DNA of 49,070 bases from Alkalihalobacillus sp. YIM B00296 (GTDB lineage Bacteria; Bacillota; Bacilli; Bacillales; Fictibacillaceae): positions 1 to 49,070 of the forward strand of contig NZ_JAIBLJ010000026.1 in NCBI RefSeq assembly GCF_020179385.1, read 5' to 3'. Below the pieces are notes generated by a model. It saw nothing but the letters and a program-made list of their open reading frames with translations, was not told where the DNA came from and ran no database searches. The position numbers and the translations under genes were made by a program. Of this stretch, positions 9,734 through 17,596 are shown in pieces (positions within the stretch are counted from its first letter, which is position 1; each line of letters opens with the position of its first letter).

Positions 9734-10972
9734 TTAATTGGTAAATCGTTTGAATAATAGCGCTACGTTATGCCCTCCAAAGCCTAATGAGTTACTCATG
9801 ACTGCATTGACTTCACCTTTTCTGGCTTCATTCGGTACATAATCCAGATCACATTCAGGGTCTGGTGTTTCATAGTTGATCGTCGGTGGCATAATATTGT
9901 TTTCAATCGACTTAATGGACAGGACCGCTTCCAGAGCACCTGCTGCACCCAGCAAATGACCCGTCATCGATTTGGTAGAACTGATCGCAAGCTTTTGTGC
10001 ATGTTCACCGAATACCGACTTGATCGCTGTTGTTTCATATTTATCATTAAAGTCAGTACTTGTACCATGTGCATTCAAGTAATCTACTTCGTTCGGTGAC
10101 ATTCCTGCATCCTGCAATGCAATATTCATCGCGCGGACGCCGCCTTCTCCACCAGGAGCCGGTTGAGTGATATGGTGGGCATCCCCGGTAGCCCCATATC
10201 CAACAATCTCACCATAAATTCTGGCTCCGCGTTTTTGTGCTGATTCCAACGATTCAAGAACAAGGATTCCAGCACCTTCACCCATTACAAAACCATCACG
10301 GTTCGCATCGAATGGACGACTGGCAGAAGAAGGATCTGGATTAAAAGATAATGCTTTGGCTGATGAGAATCCAGCTAATGCCATGTTTGTGATCGGCGCT
10401 TCGGACCCTCCAGTAATCATAATATCCGCATCATCCCGCTGGATCGCCTTAAAGGCATCTCCGATCGAATTCGCTCCTGATGCGCAGGCTGTCACGGTAC
10501 ATGAATTGATCCCTTTTGCACCTAGCATGATCGAAACTTGGCCTGAAGCCATATCCGGGATCATCATCGGTACGAAGAAAGGGCTGACACGACGCTGTCC
10601 CTTTTCCATAAAAATCTGGAATTGCTGTTCGTAAGTTTCCATACCGCCGATCCCTGAACCGATCCAAACACCTACTCTTGGCGCGATTTCCTCTGTGATT
10701 GTCAAATCAGCATCTTTTACAGCCATTTGGGTTGCTGCGATTGCAAACTGAGTGAACCGATCCATCTTACGTATATCTTTTTTATCCATGAATTTTGCAG
10801 GATCGAATTCAGTCGCTTCACCGGCAACTTTTGCAGGAAATTGATCTTTATCCCTTCTTGTCAGTTCCCCGATACCTGACTTTCCATTGATGATATTCGT
10901 CCAAGTTGTCTCTGTATCATTACCGAGTGGAGAGACAGTACCGAGTCCTGTAATAACAACTCGTTTACTCAT
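9734..10972 (-). CDS. fabF: Beta-ketoacyl-ACP synthase II (FabF)
   Basis: Elongating condensing enzyme of type II fatty-acid synthesis. It joins malonyl-ACP to acyl-ACP. The 412-residue protein has the active-site Cys at 163 ([10 protein letters not shown]) and the two catalytic His residues in [11 protein letters not shown] and [16 protein letters not shown]. The C-terminal NSLGFGGHN motif is also present. It lies 23 nt downstream of fabH in the same operon and presumably shares the FapR-type operator upstream of fabH. Confidence 0.97.
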   Translation of the reverse strand: MSKRVVITGLGTVSPLGNDTETTWTNIINGKSGIGELTRRDKDQFPAKVAGEATEFDPAKFMDKKDIRKMDRFTQFAIAATQMAVKDADLTITEEIAPRVGVWIGSGIGGMETYEQQFQIFMEKGQRRVSPFFVPMMIPDMASGQVSIMLGAKGINSCTVTACASGANSIGDAFKAIQRDDADIMITGGSEAPITNMALAGFSSAKALSFNPDPSSASRPFDANRDGFVMGEGAGILVLESLESAQKRGARIYGEIVGYGATGDAHHITQPAPGGEGGVRAMNIALQDAGMSPNEVDYLNAHGTSTDFNDKYETTAIKSVFGEHAQKLAISSTKSMTGHLLGAAGALEAVLSIKSIENNIMPPTINYETPDPECDLDYVPNEARKGEVNAVMSNSLGFGGHNVALLFKRFTN

Positions 10973-10995
10973 AGTCTAAATCAGCTCCTTAAAAA

Positions 10996-11931
10996 CTATT
11001 TTCCCCATCTTAACGCAACTGCACCCCAGGTCAGCCCTCCACCAAAACCTACGAGTACAAGTACGTCTCCGTCTTTTACCTTTCCAGATTCCCGCGCTTC
11101 GACTAGCGCAATCGGAATTGAAGAAGATGATGTGTTACCGTATTTCGCTACTGTCGAAGCCATTTTTTCTTGAGGTAATCCTAGACGTTCACGTGCCGCT
11201 TCCATAATTCGGATATTCGCCTGATGCGGAATCAGGAAATCTACGTCTTCTTTTTTCAGGCCAGCCTTTTCGACGACCTTCAATGATGATTCTGGCATTT
11301 GTCTGACAGCGAATTTAAATACTTCACGTCCATTCATGTATAAATGGTCACCGTTTTGGTATAGATATTTGGCTCCTGAACCATCAGACCCCATATCAAA
11401 TGATAAGATCCCTTTATCATCATCTACTGGTGCGATAATTGCTGCACCTGCTCCGTCCCCAAATAATACTGCCGTATTCCGGTCTTCCCAATCCGTTATT
11501 TTGGACAGCTTTTCCACTCCGATGACGAGTACGTTTTTATAAGTATTTGTATCGATATATTGCTTTGCCGTAATCATACCATAAATGAAACCTGCACATG
11601 CAGCACTGATATCCATGGCAACCGCATTTACAGCTCCTAAGCGTTCTTGGATCAGGCAGGCAACAGACGGGAATCCATAATCACCGGTTACCGTCGCCAC
11701 CAAAATCAAATCAATATCACCAGCGTCCAGCCCGGCATCTCTTAACGCTTCTTTCCCGGCCCTTTCTGCCATATGGGATGTATCCATATCATTTTCAGCA
11801 ATTCTTCTTTCTTCAATACCTGTTCTAGTACGAATCCATTCATCTGATGTATCGACCATTTTTTCAAGGTCCGCATTGGTCATCACACGTTCCGGGACAT
11901 ATCTGCCAATTCCGATTACCCCTGCATTCAT
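10996..11931 (-). CDS. fabH: Beta-ketoacyl-ACP synthase III (FabH)
   Basis: Initiating condensing enzyme. It joins an acyl-CoA primer to malonyl-ACP; in Bacillus the primers are branched. The 311-residue protein has the catalytic Cys at 112 ([12 protein letters not shown]), the His in [10 protein letters not shown] and the Asn in [10 protein letters not shown]. It ends with the conserved [15 protein letters not shown]. It is the first gene of the fabH-fabF operon. The operator-like palindrome about 40 nt upstream indicates repression by FapR, relieved by malonyl-CoA or malonyl-ACP. Confidence 0.97.
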   Translation of the reverse strand: MNAGVIGIGRYVPERVMTNADLEKMVDTSDEWIRTRTGIEERRIAENDMDTSHMAERAGKEALRDAGLDAGDIDLILVATVTGDYGFPSVACLIQERLGAVNAVAMDISAACAGFIYGMITAKQYIDTNTYKNVLVIGVEKLSKITDWEDRNTAVLFGDGAGAAIIAPVDDDKGILSFDMGSDGSGAKYLYQNGDHLYMNGREVFKFAVRQMPESSLKVVEKAGLKKEDVDFLIPHQANIRIMEAARERLGLPQEKMASTVAKYGNTSSSSIPIALVEARESGKVKDGDVLVLVGFGGGLTWGAVALRWGK

Positions 11932-11970
11932 CTTATAACCCCTTTTTGTATGACTTTCTTAGTATCTTAT

Positions 11971-11989
11971 ATTATGACTTGGTACTAAT
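11971..11989. promoter_or_regulatory. FapR-like operator upstream of fabH
   Basis: The 19-bp site ATTATGACTTGGTACTAAT closely matches the FapR consensus palindrome (ATTAGTACC, spacer, GGTACTAAT). The right half is perfect and the left half has three changes. It lies just upstream of fabH, a known FapR target in B. subtilis. Confidence 0.75.
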
Positions 11990-12039
11990 TTTAATCCAAT
12001 ATTTATCTATTGTCCAGTTATTATCTTTTCCTCTTATCC

Positions 12040-12203
12040 AGCGGCACTCCTGCGTGAATAGCGAACCAGGTAAGGCCCCTTGCCAGGACTGATAGTAGAG
12101 GCTGTCGCCGCCGCAGGAGGTCTGAAGTGATCCAAGTGGTTTGGCGTTGGAGCTAGACATCAAGAAAAGCGCAAACGCCATGGCCCGCCAAGAAGGTCAC
12201 TGG
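12040..12203. repeat. Interspersed intergenic repeat, copy 1 (permuted)
   Basis: It shares segments with the copies at 21922 and 29376, for example CGCAGGAGG, CTGAAGTGATCCAAGTGG, GGAGCTAGAC and GAAGGTCACTGG. Here the segment that forms the 3' half in the other copies comes first, and the 5' half (GCGCAAACGCC...) follows. The GGCGTT/AACGCC arms (12143-12148 and 12174-12179) therefore face each other. Open frames encoding LGSLQ-SSCG-like peptides on the minus strand are by-products of the repeat, not genes. Confidence 0.85.
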
Positions 12204-12223
12204 AATTATACTATCTTTTCTCA

Positions 12224-12263
12224 TGAAAAAGAACCTTCTGGGATTTGTATTGTGAAGGTTCTT
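12224..12263 (-). terminator. Terminator of med-comZ
   Basis: On the minus strand a perfect 10-bp stem (AAGAACCTTC with GAAGGTTCTT) is followed by a run of T. It lies 36 nt beyond the comZ stop. Confidence 0.9.
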
Positions 12264-12298
12264 ACAAGTTATGGTTATGTACACCTATAAAAAACCTT

Positions 12299-12490
12299 TT
12301 ACTTATTATCTTCGGAAGCTTCTGATCTACCTAATTCATAGGCATCATTCATGACATTCATGAGGATGTTTACGATAGGTTGAATGTCTTCCATTGATAA
12401 TTCTACACCTTTATCTTCCATCATTTGCTTTGCTTCTGGCAAGTGTGTCATTGCGATTTGCATGAACTTCATGCTTCTTTCTTGATCCAT
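12299..12490 (-). CDS. comZ: ComZ family competence regulator
   Basis: A 63-residue protein matching B. subtilis ComZ in length, in sequence style (MKFMQIAMTHLPEAKQMMEDKGVELSMEDIQPIVNILMNVM...AYELGRS) and in position directly after med. In B. subtilis, comZ is cotranscribed with med and dampens late competence (comG) expression. The protein is probably mostly helical, with no membrane segment. The ribosome site is AGGAGG. The gap to med is 21 nt, so the two are likely one transcript. Confidence 0.88.
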   Translation of the reverse strand: MDQERSMKFMQIAMTHLPEAKQMMEDKGVELSMEDIQPIVNILMNVMNDAYELGRSEASEDNK

Positions 12491-12511
12491 ATTGTTATTC
12501 CTCCTATAAAA

Positions 12512-13465
12512 TTATGGTTGTGGGAGCTTTCCAGTTTCTTTATACTCTGCGACTAGTGAGTTAATTTGGTCTTGGAGCTCTTTTGGGACTTCCTCGCTGA
12601 ATGGGGCAAGAGAGATGACCTCTTCCTGGAAATCGTAATGGATGTTTCCGGTTTGGAGCTGCCCTTCATTATACTTTTGGGCAATCCTGACATAGAGGCG
12701 ATCGACATGTTGGACAGTACTTGTCAAGACTGTTTGTTCACCAAGATCGGCCATATCGGAGACAAAACCGATTGCGTAATGCCCTTGTTCTTTGATTCGT
12801 TCGATGACCGATACTGTATAACCGTCCCCTGCAGGATAAAAGACATCCACACCTTGTCCAATCATTTCCCTTAAAATAATGAAAGCCCGATTTTTATCTT
12901 CCCAGTCCTCAACGAAGTCGATATGGGTTTCCACATCTTCATTATACATATTGGCACCTTCACGGAAACCAGTAGCTTCAGGCTGCCATGGAAATGCTGC
13001 AATCATTCCGATATGTCCTGTTTCAGTCATCGCACCAGAAATCATTCCAGCAAAGTAACCCATCGCATAGGAGTCGAAATGGATACTCGTTATTCGCTCC
13101 CCGCTAACCTTACCATTAAAACTTACGAAATGCATATCCGGGAATTCCGACTTGATTTCCATAAATAATGAGGCGTATAGCTTTCCATGACCGAAGACAA
13201 GGTTTACATTGTTTTTTTGAAATTCTCTGACTGCTGATCGTACTTGTGCTTTTGATTTTACTTCCTCACGATAGAATACTTCTTTACCGAGTTCTTCCTT
13301 AATCTGAAGTAAGCCCTTATATCCTTTTGTACCCCAACCTTTATCGGTAATGGTATCTTCAATCAAAAGTCCAACACTCTCTAACTCTCCGGTATTCAAT
13401 GCTTGCTGACACCCTGTAAGAGTAAGAAGGAATAATGCAATCAGGAAAGGGATTATCTTTGTCAT
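12512..13465 (-). CDS. med: Med, BMP-family lipoprotein (positive regulator of comK)
   Basis: Surface lipoprotein of the basic membrane protein/PnrA-like ligand-binding fold. The signal peptide ends in a LTLTGC lipobox with the lipidated Cys at residue 19. Ligand-domain landmarks include TDKGWGTKGYKGL, GHGKLYASLFMEI, SYAMGYFAGMISGAMT and VDVFYPAGDGYTVSVIERIKEQG. A longer frame opens at an upstream GTG, but the ATG at 13465 has the AGAGGAGAGG ribosome site and gives 317 residues, the length of B. subtilis Med. Med raises comK expression in B. subtilis. Whether it binds a nucleoside ligand here is not visible. It is followed by comZ. Confidence 0.88.
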   Translation of the reverse strand: MTKIIPFLIALFLLTLTGCQQALNTGELESVGLLIEDTITDKGWGTKGYKGLLQIKEELGKEVFYREEVKSKAQVRSAVREFQKNNVNLVFGHGKLYASLFMEIKSEFPDMHFVSFNGKVSGERITSIHFDSYAMGYFAGMISGAMTETGHIGMIAAFPWQPEATGFREGANMYNEDVETHIDFVEDWEDKNRAFIILREMIGQGVDVFYPAGDGYTVSVIERIKEQGHYAIGFVSDMADLGEQTVLTSTVQHVDRLYVRIAQKYNEGQLQTGNIHYDFQEEVISLAPFSEEVPKELQDQINSLVAEYKETGKLPQP

Positions 13466-13500
13466 TCCATTTCCTCTCCTCTTTACTACCACGACATTAT

Positions 13501-13514
13501 TACTACTAGTAGTA
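13501..13514. promoter_or_regulatory. 14-bp perfect palindrome upstream of med
   Basis: TACTACTAGTAGTA is a perfect palindrome about 36 nt before the med start. It overlaps a minus-strand TATACT (-10-like) sequence. The position suits an operator, but the regulator is not known. Confidence 0.45.
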
Positions 13515-13599
13515 TAATCGATTTACAAATGGGAACGAAATATAACAAGAGTACTAAATTCAATTCATTAAGTATTTCAACATAAAAAACAATGAAATG

Positions 13600-14304
13600 C
13601 TACTTTTCTCCATAAAAGGTGGTAATCTTTTCAGATTGTGGGCACTTTAATAACTGATTACAGGACATGATAAACCTCTCTTTTGTAATTGTAAAGTTAT
13701 TACTGAATTCTCTATTATGGTCCATTTCTCCTTCTTTTTCCAATTTATCAATTGTGTAACATCGCTCCATGATCGGGTTTCTGCAGCCCGAAACGTTAGG
13801 GATTCTCAATATTTGATAAATGACCTCATGATGCTCTGCAGCTTCTGAGAGGAATGTTTCCTCTGTCAACATCAACGTTCCATACAAATTGGCCGGCTTT
13901 GGGGATCGTTCTGTCTGGAAAGGTTCATCTTCATTCCCGTATACATCCATCGTAGAAACAAGGATGATTTTACTATTTTGCTCAGCTGCAAATTGTACAA
14001 CCTTCTTCATATTCCGTTGATGTTGTTGGATCACTGATTTCAACTCTGACAGCTCGTTTGTTTTTGGAAAGGTTTGGGCAAGGTGAAATATAGAGTCAAT
14101 TTGTTCGAATTCCTCCCAATCAACCTCTTCTATGGATTGATTATAAAAATGAAAAAAAGCATTTCTCCCAATCAAATCAAGGCCGATATGTCCATCCCTC
14201 GCTACATGATCAATTCCATACACGTCCATTTCCCTATTGATGTATTCATTACAAAGGAGTATTCCCAGCTCCCCCGCTACTCCTGTAATCAGGATATTTT
14301 TCAT
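13600..14304 (-). CDS. yjaV: YjaV-like NAD-dependent epimerase/dehydratase fold protein
   Basis: A 234-residue Rossmann-fold protein of the extended SDR type. The dinucleotide motif TGVAGELG is at residues 7-14, Asp follows strand 2 (YGIDHV), and the STMDVYG segment matches the catalytic-Ser strand. The expected YxxxK is degenerate: NLYGTLMLT keeps the Tyr but has Met where Lys belongs, and the protein is shorter than typical epimerases (about 300). It may therefore bind a nucleotide without classical activity. Position between yjaU and med matches B. subtilis yjaV. The ribosome site is GGAGGG. Confidence 0.7.
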   Translation of the reverse strand: MKNILITGVAGELGILLCNEYINREMDVYGIDHVARDGHIGLDLIGRNAFFHFYNQSIEEVDWEEFEQIDSIFHLAQTFPKTNELSELKSVIQQHQRNMKKVVQFAAEQNSKIILVSTMDVYGNEDEPFQTERSPKPANLYGTLMLTEETFLSEAAEHHEVIYQILRIPNVSGCRNPIMERCYTIDKLEKEGEMDHNREFSNNFTITKERFIMSCNQLLKCPQSEKITTFYGEK

Positions 14305-14511
14305 AGTACAGGGCCCTCCATTTTTCTTCAGTCTATTACTATCTTATTTTTGAAAATGAAAATATGAACTAAATCCCCATACCTTCATAATTGAATACCC
14401 ATTGCTGAAATTCAGAGGACTGAATTATGTACATTGCCCATAAAAGTATGACAGGGGTCCCAAAGTCATCCATCATAATGCTTTCTTAAATGATGAGTTA
14501 CATTGGTCCCC

Positions 14512-15255
14512 CTATAATTCAAGCTCATTTTGTTGATAGAAAGATCTTACTTTTTGAACAAGATCATATTTACCGCCAGGAAGTTGAAGTGTTAACGCAA
14601 TCGGTGAGCCGATTTCTTCTCTGAACTTTTCATATGCTCTGCTATGTTTTATAAAAGAGTAAGGTGTTCCTTGCATATTATGCCATATTTTCACTGGTAA
14701 CTTAGAAGGATATTCGTACATTCCTTTGTCCTTCACCAAGAATATCGTTGCTTCATCTTCGGACAGTTCATAGGCTTTGCTAATTTCACGATGGAATTGC
14801 TTATAGAAAAGCTTTTGCTCCATAACCGTTTCCCCATGAATTTTCAAGCTGAAGCATGGATTCATAAAGGCTACTGAACGGATGAATCCCTCATGCCGGT
14901 GCATCCATTTCAGGGCTGATAACGCTCCCATCCCTTCAGCGAAAACATGGATTTTAGAATTCAGGATTTCTTGTTTGATGATCGCATGATACAGCCTGTG
15001 CAGAAGTTCAACACTGCGTTCATTGCCCCAGTGGCGCCCATAAAGGTTCGAGTAATAGACCGTATAGCCAAACCGGCACAGTTCATCTATGAATTTCCTC
15101 CGCTCGGGATGTTGGATCCATGAGCTTGTTTGATCTGATACAAAATGATTAGTATCGCCGATGATGGCAATTGCAAAACCATTCGGCCGTTCAGGGAGAT
15201 GAATGATTCCATGCTGGTCATTCATTTTAATACATCGGTGGAAGTTATTACTCAA
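14512..15255 (-). CDS. yjaU: YjaU-like alpha/beta-hydrolase fold protein
   Basis: A 247-residue protein with an alpha/beta-hydrolase layout: GFAIAIIGDT first strand, then FGYTVYYSNLYGRHWG, then the nucleophile-elbow region HVFAEGMGALSALKWM. The elbow reads A-E-G-M-G, so the catalytic Ser of GxSxG is Gly and the protein is probably not a standard serine hydrolase. A TTG start at 15255 has an AAGGTG ribosome site; an ATG ten codons in lacks one. Assignment to YjaU rests on position beside yjaV-med-comZ-fabH as in B. subtilis. Confidence 0.6.
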   Translation of the reverse strand: MSNNFHRCIKMNDQHGIIHLPERPNGFAIAIIGDTNHFVSDQTSSWIQHPERRKFIDELCRFGYTVYYSNLYGRHWGNERSVELLHRLYHAIIKQEILNSKIHVFAEGMGALSALKWMHRHEGFIRSVAFMNPCFSLKIHGETVMEQKLFYKQFHREISKAYELSEDEATIFLVKDKGMYEYPSKLPVKIWHNMQGTPYSFIKHSRAYEKFREEIGSPIALTLQLPGGKYDLVQKVRSFYQQNELEL

Positions 15256-15520
15256 ATTGAATCACACCTTATTCTTCATTCTTAGTTAATGTATGCGAGA
15301 AAAGGAAAAGAGAATAGGTTTTTCGCCCAATTTTCGTTATCCTTATGTACAGGGGATGCAAATAATGAACTTTTTTTGGAAGTTTCGTGAAATCGTTTTG
15401 ATAGGGGGCAATTTGTGCTACAATATGAATTGAAAAAGAGAACTTGGCGAACGCTGAGCCCTAATTGCACTTATACTTTTTGGAGTGTAAATTGCTACAT
15501 AATATTCTAGAGGTGATCAT

Positions 15521-15700
15521 ATGCGTTACATTTGGACAATAATCTGGGCATTATTGTTGAGCAATATGGCTTTCTATGTATTAAGCTCAATGCAAGGCGG
15601 AGAATACAGCTTCGGACTTGCGTCTGGAATCGGACTTGTTTTCGCTTTATTCGTATTTGTATTAGGTGATGCGGCGATAAAGGACGAAACAACGGATTGA
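15521..15700 (+). CDS. yjzD: YjzD, DUF2929 family small membrane protein
   Basis: A 59-residue protein, MRYIWTIIWALLLSNMAFYVLSSM..., with two membrane segments (about residues 4-22 and 32-52) and an acidic tail (DAAIKDETTD). It matches the DUF2929/YjzD family in length, topology and place next to yjaU. The start has an AGAGGTG ribosome site and the gene ends at a strong terminator. Its function is unknown to me. It is transcribed divergently from yjaU. Confidence 0.8.
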   Translation: MRYIWTIIWALLLSNMAFYVLSSMQGGEYSFGLASGIGLVFALFVFVLGDAAIKDETTD

Positions 15701-15704
15701 AATG

Positions 15705-15740
15705 GAGTGGCTCAGGTTTTTGAGTCACTCTTTTTTATTT
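15705..15740 (+). terminator. Terminator of yjzD
   Basis: A 10-bp stem pairs GAGTGGCTCA (15705-15714) with TGAGTCACTC (15721-15730) through one G-U wobble. TTTTTTATTT follows. Confidence 0.93.
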
Positions 15741-15760
15741 TATAGACGTGGTATTGCCCT

Positions 15761-15820
15761 TGGTTTTCGAGATAATCGGCGGGTTTTCGAGATAATTTAC
15801 GAGTTGTTGAGATAAATCAC
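15761..15820. repeat. Phased 20-bp repeat array A (three units)
   Basis: Three tandem units of exactly 20 bp start at 15761, 15781 and 15801. The units are TGGTTTTCGAGATAATCGGC, GGGTTTTCGAGATAATTTAC and GAGTTGTTGAGATAAATCAC. The core GTTKTYGAGATAA is conserved while the rest varies. The array sits between two convergent terminators (yjzD and the ABC ATPase gene). The same core, inverted, recurs at 48909-49020. Confidence 0.85.
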
Positions 15821-15828
15821 CTTCGAAA

Positions 15829-15860
15829 CATAAAAACGGGACTGATGCTAGCCAGTCCCG
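15829..15860 (-). terminator. Terminator of the amino acid ABC ATPase gene
   Basis: On the minus strand a perfect 8-bp stem (CGGGACTG with CAGTCCCG) encloses an 8-nt loop. It is followed by TTTTTATG. The gene's stop codon is 8 nt upstream. Confidence 0.92.
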
Positions 15861-15867
15861 CCATACT

Positions 15868-16590
15868 TCATAATATTTTACTTAAGAACGATTTTGTCCG
15901 GACATTTTGTGGGCTTGAGAAAAGCTCTTTCGGTTCATTTTCCTCGATTATATATCCTTCATCCATAAAAATTACACGATCGCCGACTTCTCTTGCAAAA
16001 CCCATCTCATGCGTGACGACAATCATTGTCATGCCTTCCTTTGCAAGTTGCTTCATGACTTCCAGAACTTCACCGACCATCTCAGGGTCCAGTGCAGATG
16101 TAGGTTCATCAAAGAGCATGATTTCAGGTTCCATTGCCAAAGCTCTAGCAATGGCAACACGCTGTTTTTGACCTCCTGAAAGCGAGTCGGGATATACTGT
16201 CGCTTTCTCGGATAATCCAACTTTTGCAAGAAGTTCATGAGCTTTTTGTTCAGCACGTTTGCGATTCCATTTCCTGACTTTCATAGGGGATAAGATGATG
16301 TTTTCCAGTACTGTTTTATGAGGGAACAAATTGAACTGTTGGAACACCATACCTACATCTGTCCGGAGTTTGTTGATATCCGTTGTTTTGGCAGTAATAT
16401 CAATACCTTTTATATAAACCTTGCCACCGGTGATCGGTTCAAGCAAGTTCAGACATCTTAAGAAAGTGGATTTACCGGAACCGGAAGGGCCGATTACACA
16501 CACGACTTCTTGCTGTTTGATTTCTGCACTGATGTCTTTCAATACCTCCAGTGCCCCAAATGACTTTTTCAAATTTTGTACTTTTATCAT
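15868..16590 (-). CDS. Polar amino acid ABC transporter ATP-binding protein (GlnQ-like), orphan
   Basis: A 240-residue ATPase of the polar amino acid uptake family. It has Walker [10 protein letters not shown], the [17 protein letters not shown]-loop typical of GlnQ/HisP, signature LSGGQKQR, Walker [15 protein letters not shown] and [12 protein letters not shown]. These ATPases normally follow a permease and binding-protein gene. Here the upstream gene is yjzC and no permease lies in the window, so it must pair with subunits encoded elsewhere or be a remnant. A GGAGGAG site precedes the ATG. The substrate cannot be told from the ATPase. Confidence 0.9.
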   Translation of the reverse strand: MIKVQNLKKSFGALEVLKDISAEIKQQEVVCVIGPSGSGKSTFLRCLNLLEPITGGKVYIKGIDITAKTTDINKLRTDVGMVFQQFNLFPHKTVLENIILSPMKVRKWNRKRAEQKAHELLAKVGLSEKATVYPDSLSGGQKQRVAIARALAMEPEIMLFDEPTSALDPEMVGEVLEVMKQLAKEGMTMIVVTHEMGFAREVGDRVIFMDEGYIIEENEPKELFSSPQNVRTKSFLSKIL

Positions 16591-16684
16591 TTATAACCCA
16601 TCTCCTCCCAATGTAGTTTAACACATTGCTGGCTGAAAGTGTTGAGTCGAGATAGGCAGTGTATCAACAACTAGCGTTTTAAAA

Positions 16685-16864
16685 TCATGGTTTCCGTTTG
16701 TATGTCCACTTCCGATTCTGGTTGCTTGTTTCCGGAAATGGATCCCCCGCATGTAATTTGACTTCCTTCGGGTCGTTCACCATACTTCCTGTTTCACCGA
16801 TTTCAACATAAACTCCATTGTTTGGCGCTTTTTGTCCAGCGTTGAATTGATGATTCTGCCCCAT
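16685..16864 (-). CDS. yjzC: YjzC family small protein
   Basis: A 59-residue hydrophilic protein, MGQNHQFNAGQKAPNNGVYVEIGETGSMVNDPKEVKLHAGDPFPETSNQNRKWTYKRKP, recognised as YjzC. The family is small, Gly/Pro-rich and of unknown role. The ATG at 16864 has an AAGGAGGG ribosome site 7 nt upstream; an in-frame TTG one codon earlier is less likely. In B. subtilis yjzC lies close to yjzD and yjaU, as here. Confidence 0.82.
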   Translation of the reverse strand: MGQNHQFNAGQKAPNNGVYVEIGETGSMVNDPKEVKLHAGDPFPETSNQNRKWTYKRKP

Positions 16865-16949
16865 CAAAAATCCCTCCTTTTTATTAGGTAGGATAACCCA
16901 TCGCTCATAAATTATCTGTCACCAATACTCATCAATTATGTAAAAAAGA

Positions 16950-17090
16950 AAGGCTGTTTTCTAAAAGTTTGTTCCTAATTGAATGGTGGTAAGGAGATGA
17001 AAACCTATAACAGTGGGAATATACGAGACTCCTGCAGAAAGCGAGTATATTTCCAAATTCTAATACAACAATCTATACGAAAACAGCCAA
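16950..17090. repeat. Palindromic intergenic element (GGCTGTTTTC family)
   Basis: Terminal arms GGCTGTTTTC (16952-16961) and GAAAACAGCC (17079-17088) are perfect inverted repeats, with weaker complementarity inside them. An inner pair, GGAATATAC (17016-17024) and GTATATTTCC (17045-17054), flanks GAGACTCCTGCAG. I recall similar elements scattered in many Bacillaceae genomes. Size and symmetry resemble a non-autonomous element with no coding capacity. Confidence 0.7.
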
Positions 17091-17095
17091 AAGAA

Positions 17096-17122
17096 ACAAA
17101 AAAGCCACCTTTAAATGGTGAC
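17096..17122 (-). terminator. Terminator of the 98-residue hypothetical gene
   Basis: On the minus strand the stem GTCACC with GGTGGC (one wobble) encloses a 7-nt loop and is followed by TTTTTT. It lies 9 nt past the gene's stop. Confidence 0.8.
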
Positions 17123-17131
17123 TTTCCATCG

Positions 17132-17428
17132 TCAATAGGAAACAAGTGAAATAGCTGTAAGGAAATGCAGAGGCAAGGTGATCCGTTCAAACCCTAAGCC
17201 AGGCTCAGGGAACCCCATATATTGTCGCGGTTGAGTTCCAGGGTTTTTTTTGTACTTTACTTCTATTAATAAGTATAGGTTCTGTTTATCAACCTTTTCG
17301 ACATATCCCTCATACATTCCACCGTCCATCATGTGGCACTGGACATATTGATTTATATGCTTCTTACACTGTTTTTGTATCATTTGGTTATGCTTGTTTA
17401 AGGCTTTCATATATTTACGATAAGACAC
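17132..17428 (-). CDS. Conserved hypothetical protein with a possible Sm-like barrel
   Basis: A 98-residue protein that I recognise only as a recurring Bacillaceae hypothetical. Residues 1-27 are basic and helical ([25 protein letters not shown]). Residues 28-58 read [32 protein letters not shown], a pattern of short strands with G-x-Y-x-G-x-V resembling an Sm/Hfq-type barrel. A Pro/Gly-rich stretch and a hydrophobic tail follow ([14 protein letters not shown]). The Sm idea is inference from pattern only. The gene stands alone with its own terminator. Confidence 0.65.
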   Translation of the reverse strand: MSYRKYMKALNKHNQMIQKQCKKHINQYVQCHMMDGGMYEGYVEKVDKQNLYLLIEVKYKKNPGTQPRQYMGFPEPGLGFERITLPLHFLTAISLVSY

Positions 17429-17596
17429 GACCTTCCCCCCTCACATTTTCATGATATTCACACAGGGCTGAAAATGTGTAAGGACAGGTTGAACATATTT
17501 GTCACGAAATATCTCTTTACTAGTCCAATGTTTTATTGTTTAATGACTACATGCGACTTGAATCAGAAACTAGAGATTTACATGTGGAGGAACCAA

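Noticed and set aside
11972-12181. Minus-strand open frame encoding an LGSLQ-SCGG peptide; similar frames at 21904-22095 and 29297-29539
   Set aside because: All three fall in the interspersed repeat, lack ribosome sites and share only the repeat-derived peptide. They are by-products of the repeat.
15507-15728. Minus-strand open frame of 73 codons
   Set aside because: It is the antisense shadow of yjzD, which has a ribosome site, two membrane segments and a terminator.
16641-16675. GTTGAGTCGAGATAGG and TATCAACAACTAG between the ABC ATPase gene and yjzC, resembling units of the 20-bp repeat
   Set aside because: The two motifs face opposite ways, are not 20 bp apart and lack the full core. 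At most an eroded trace.
17474-17596. N-terminal extension of uppP by 41 codons
   Set aside because: It does not resemble the UppP family and lacks a ribosome site; the ATG at 17597 has GGAGG and gives the normal length.
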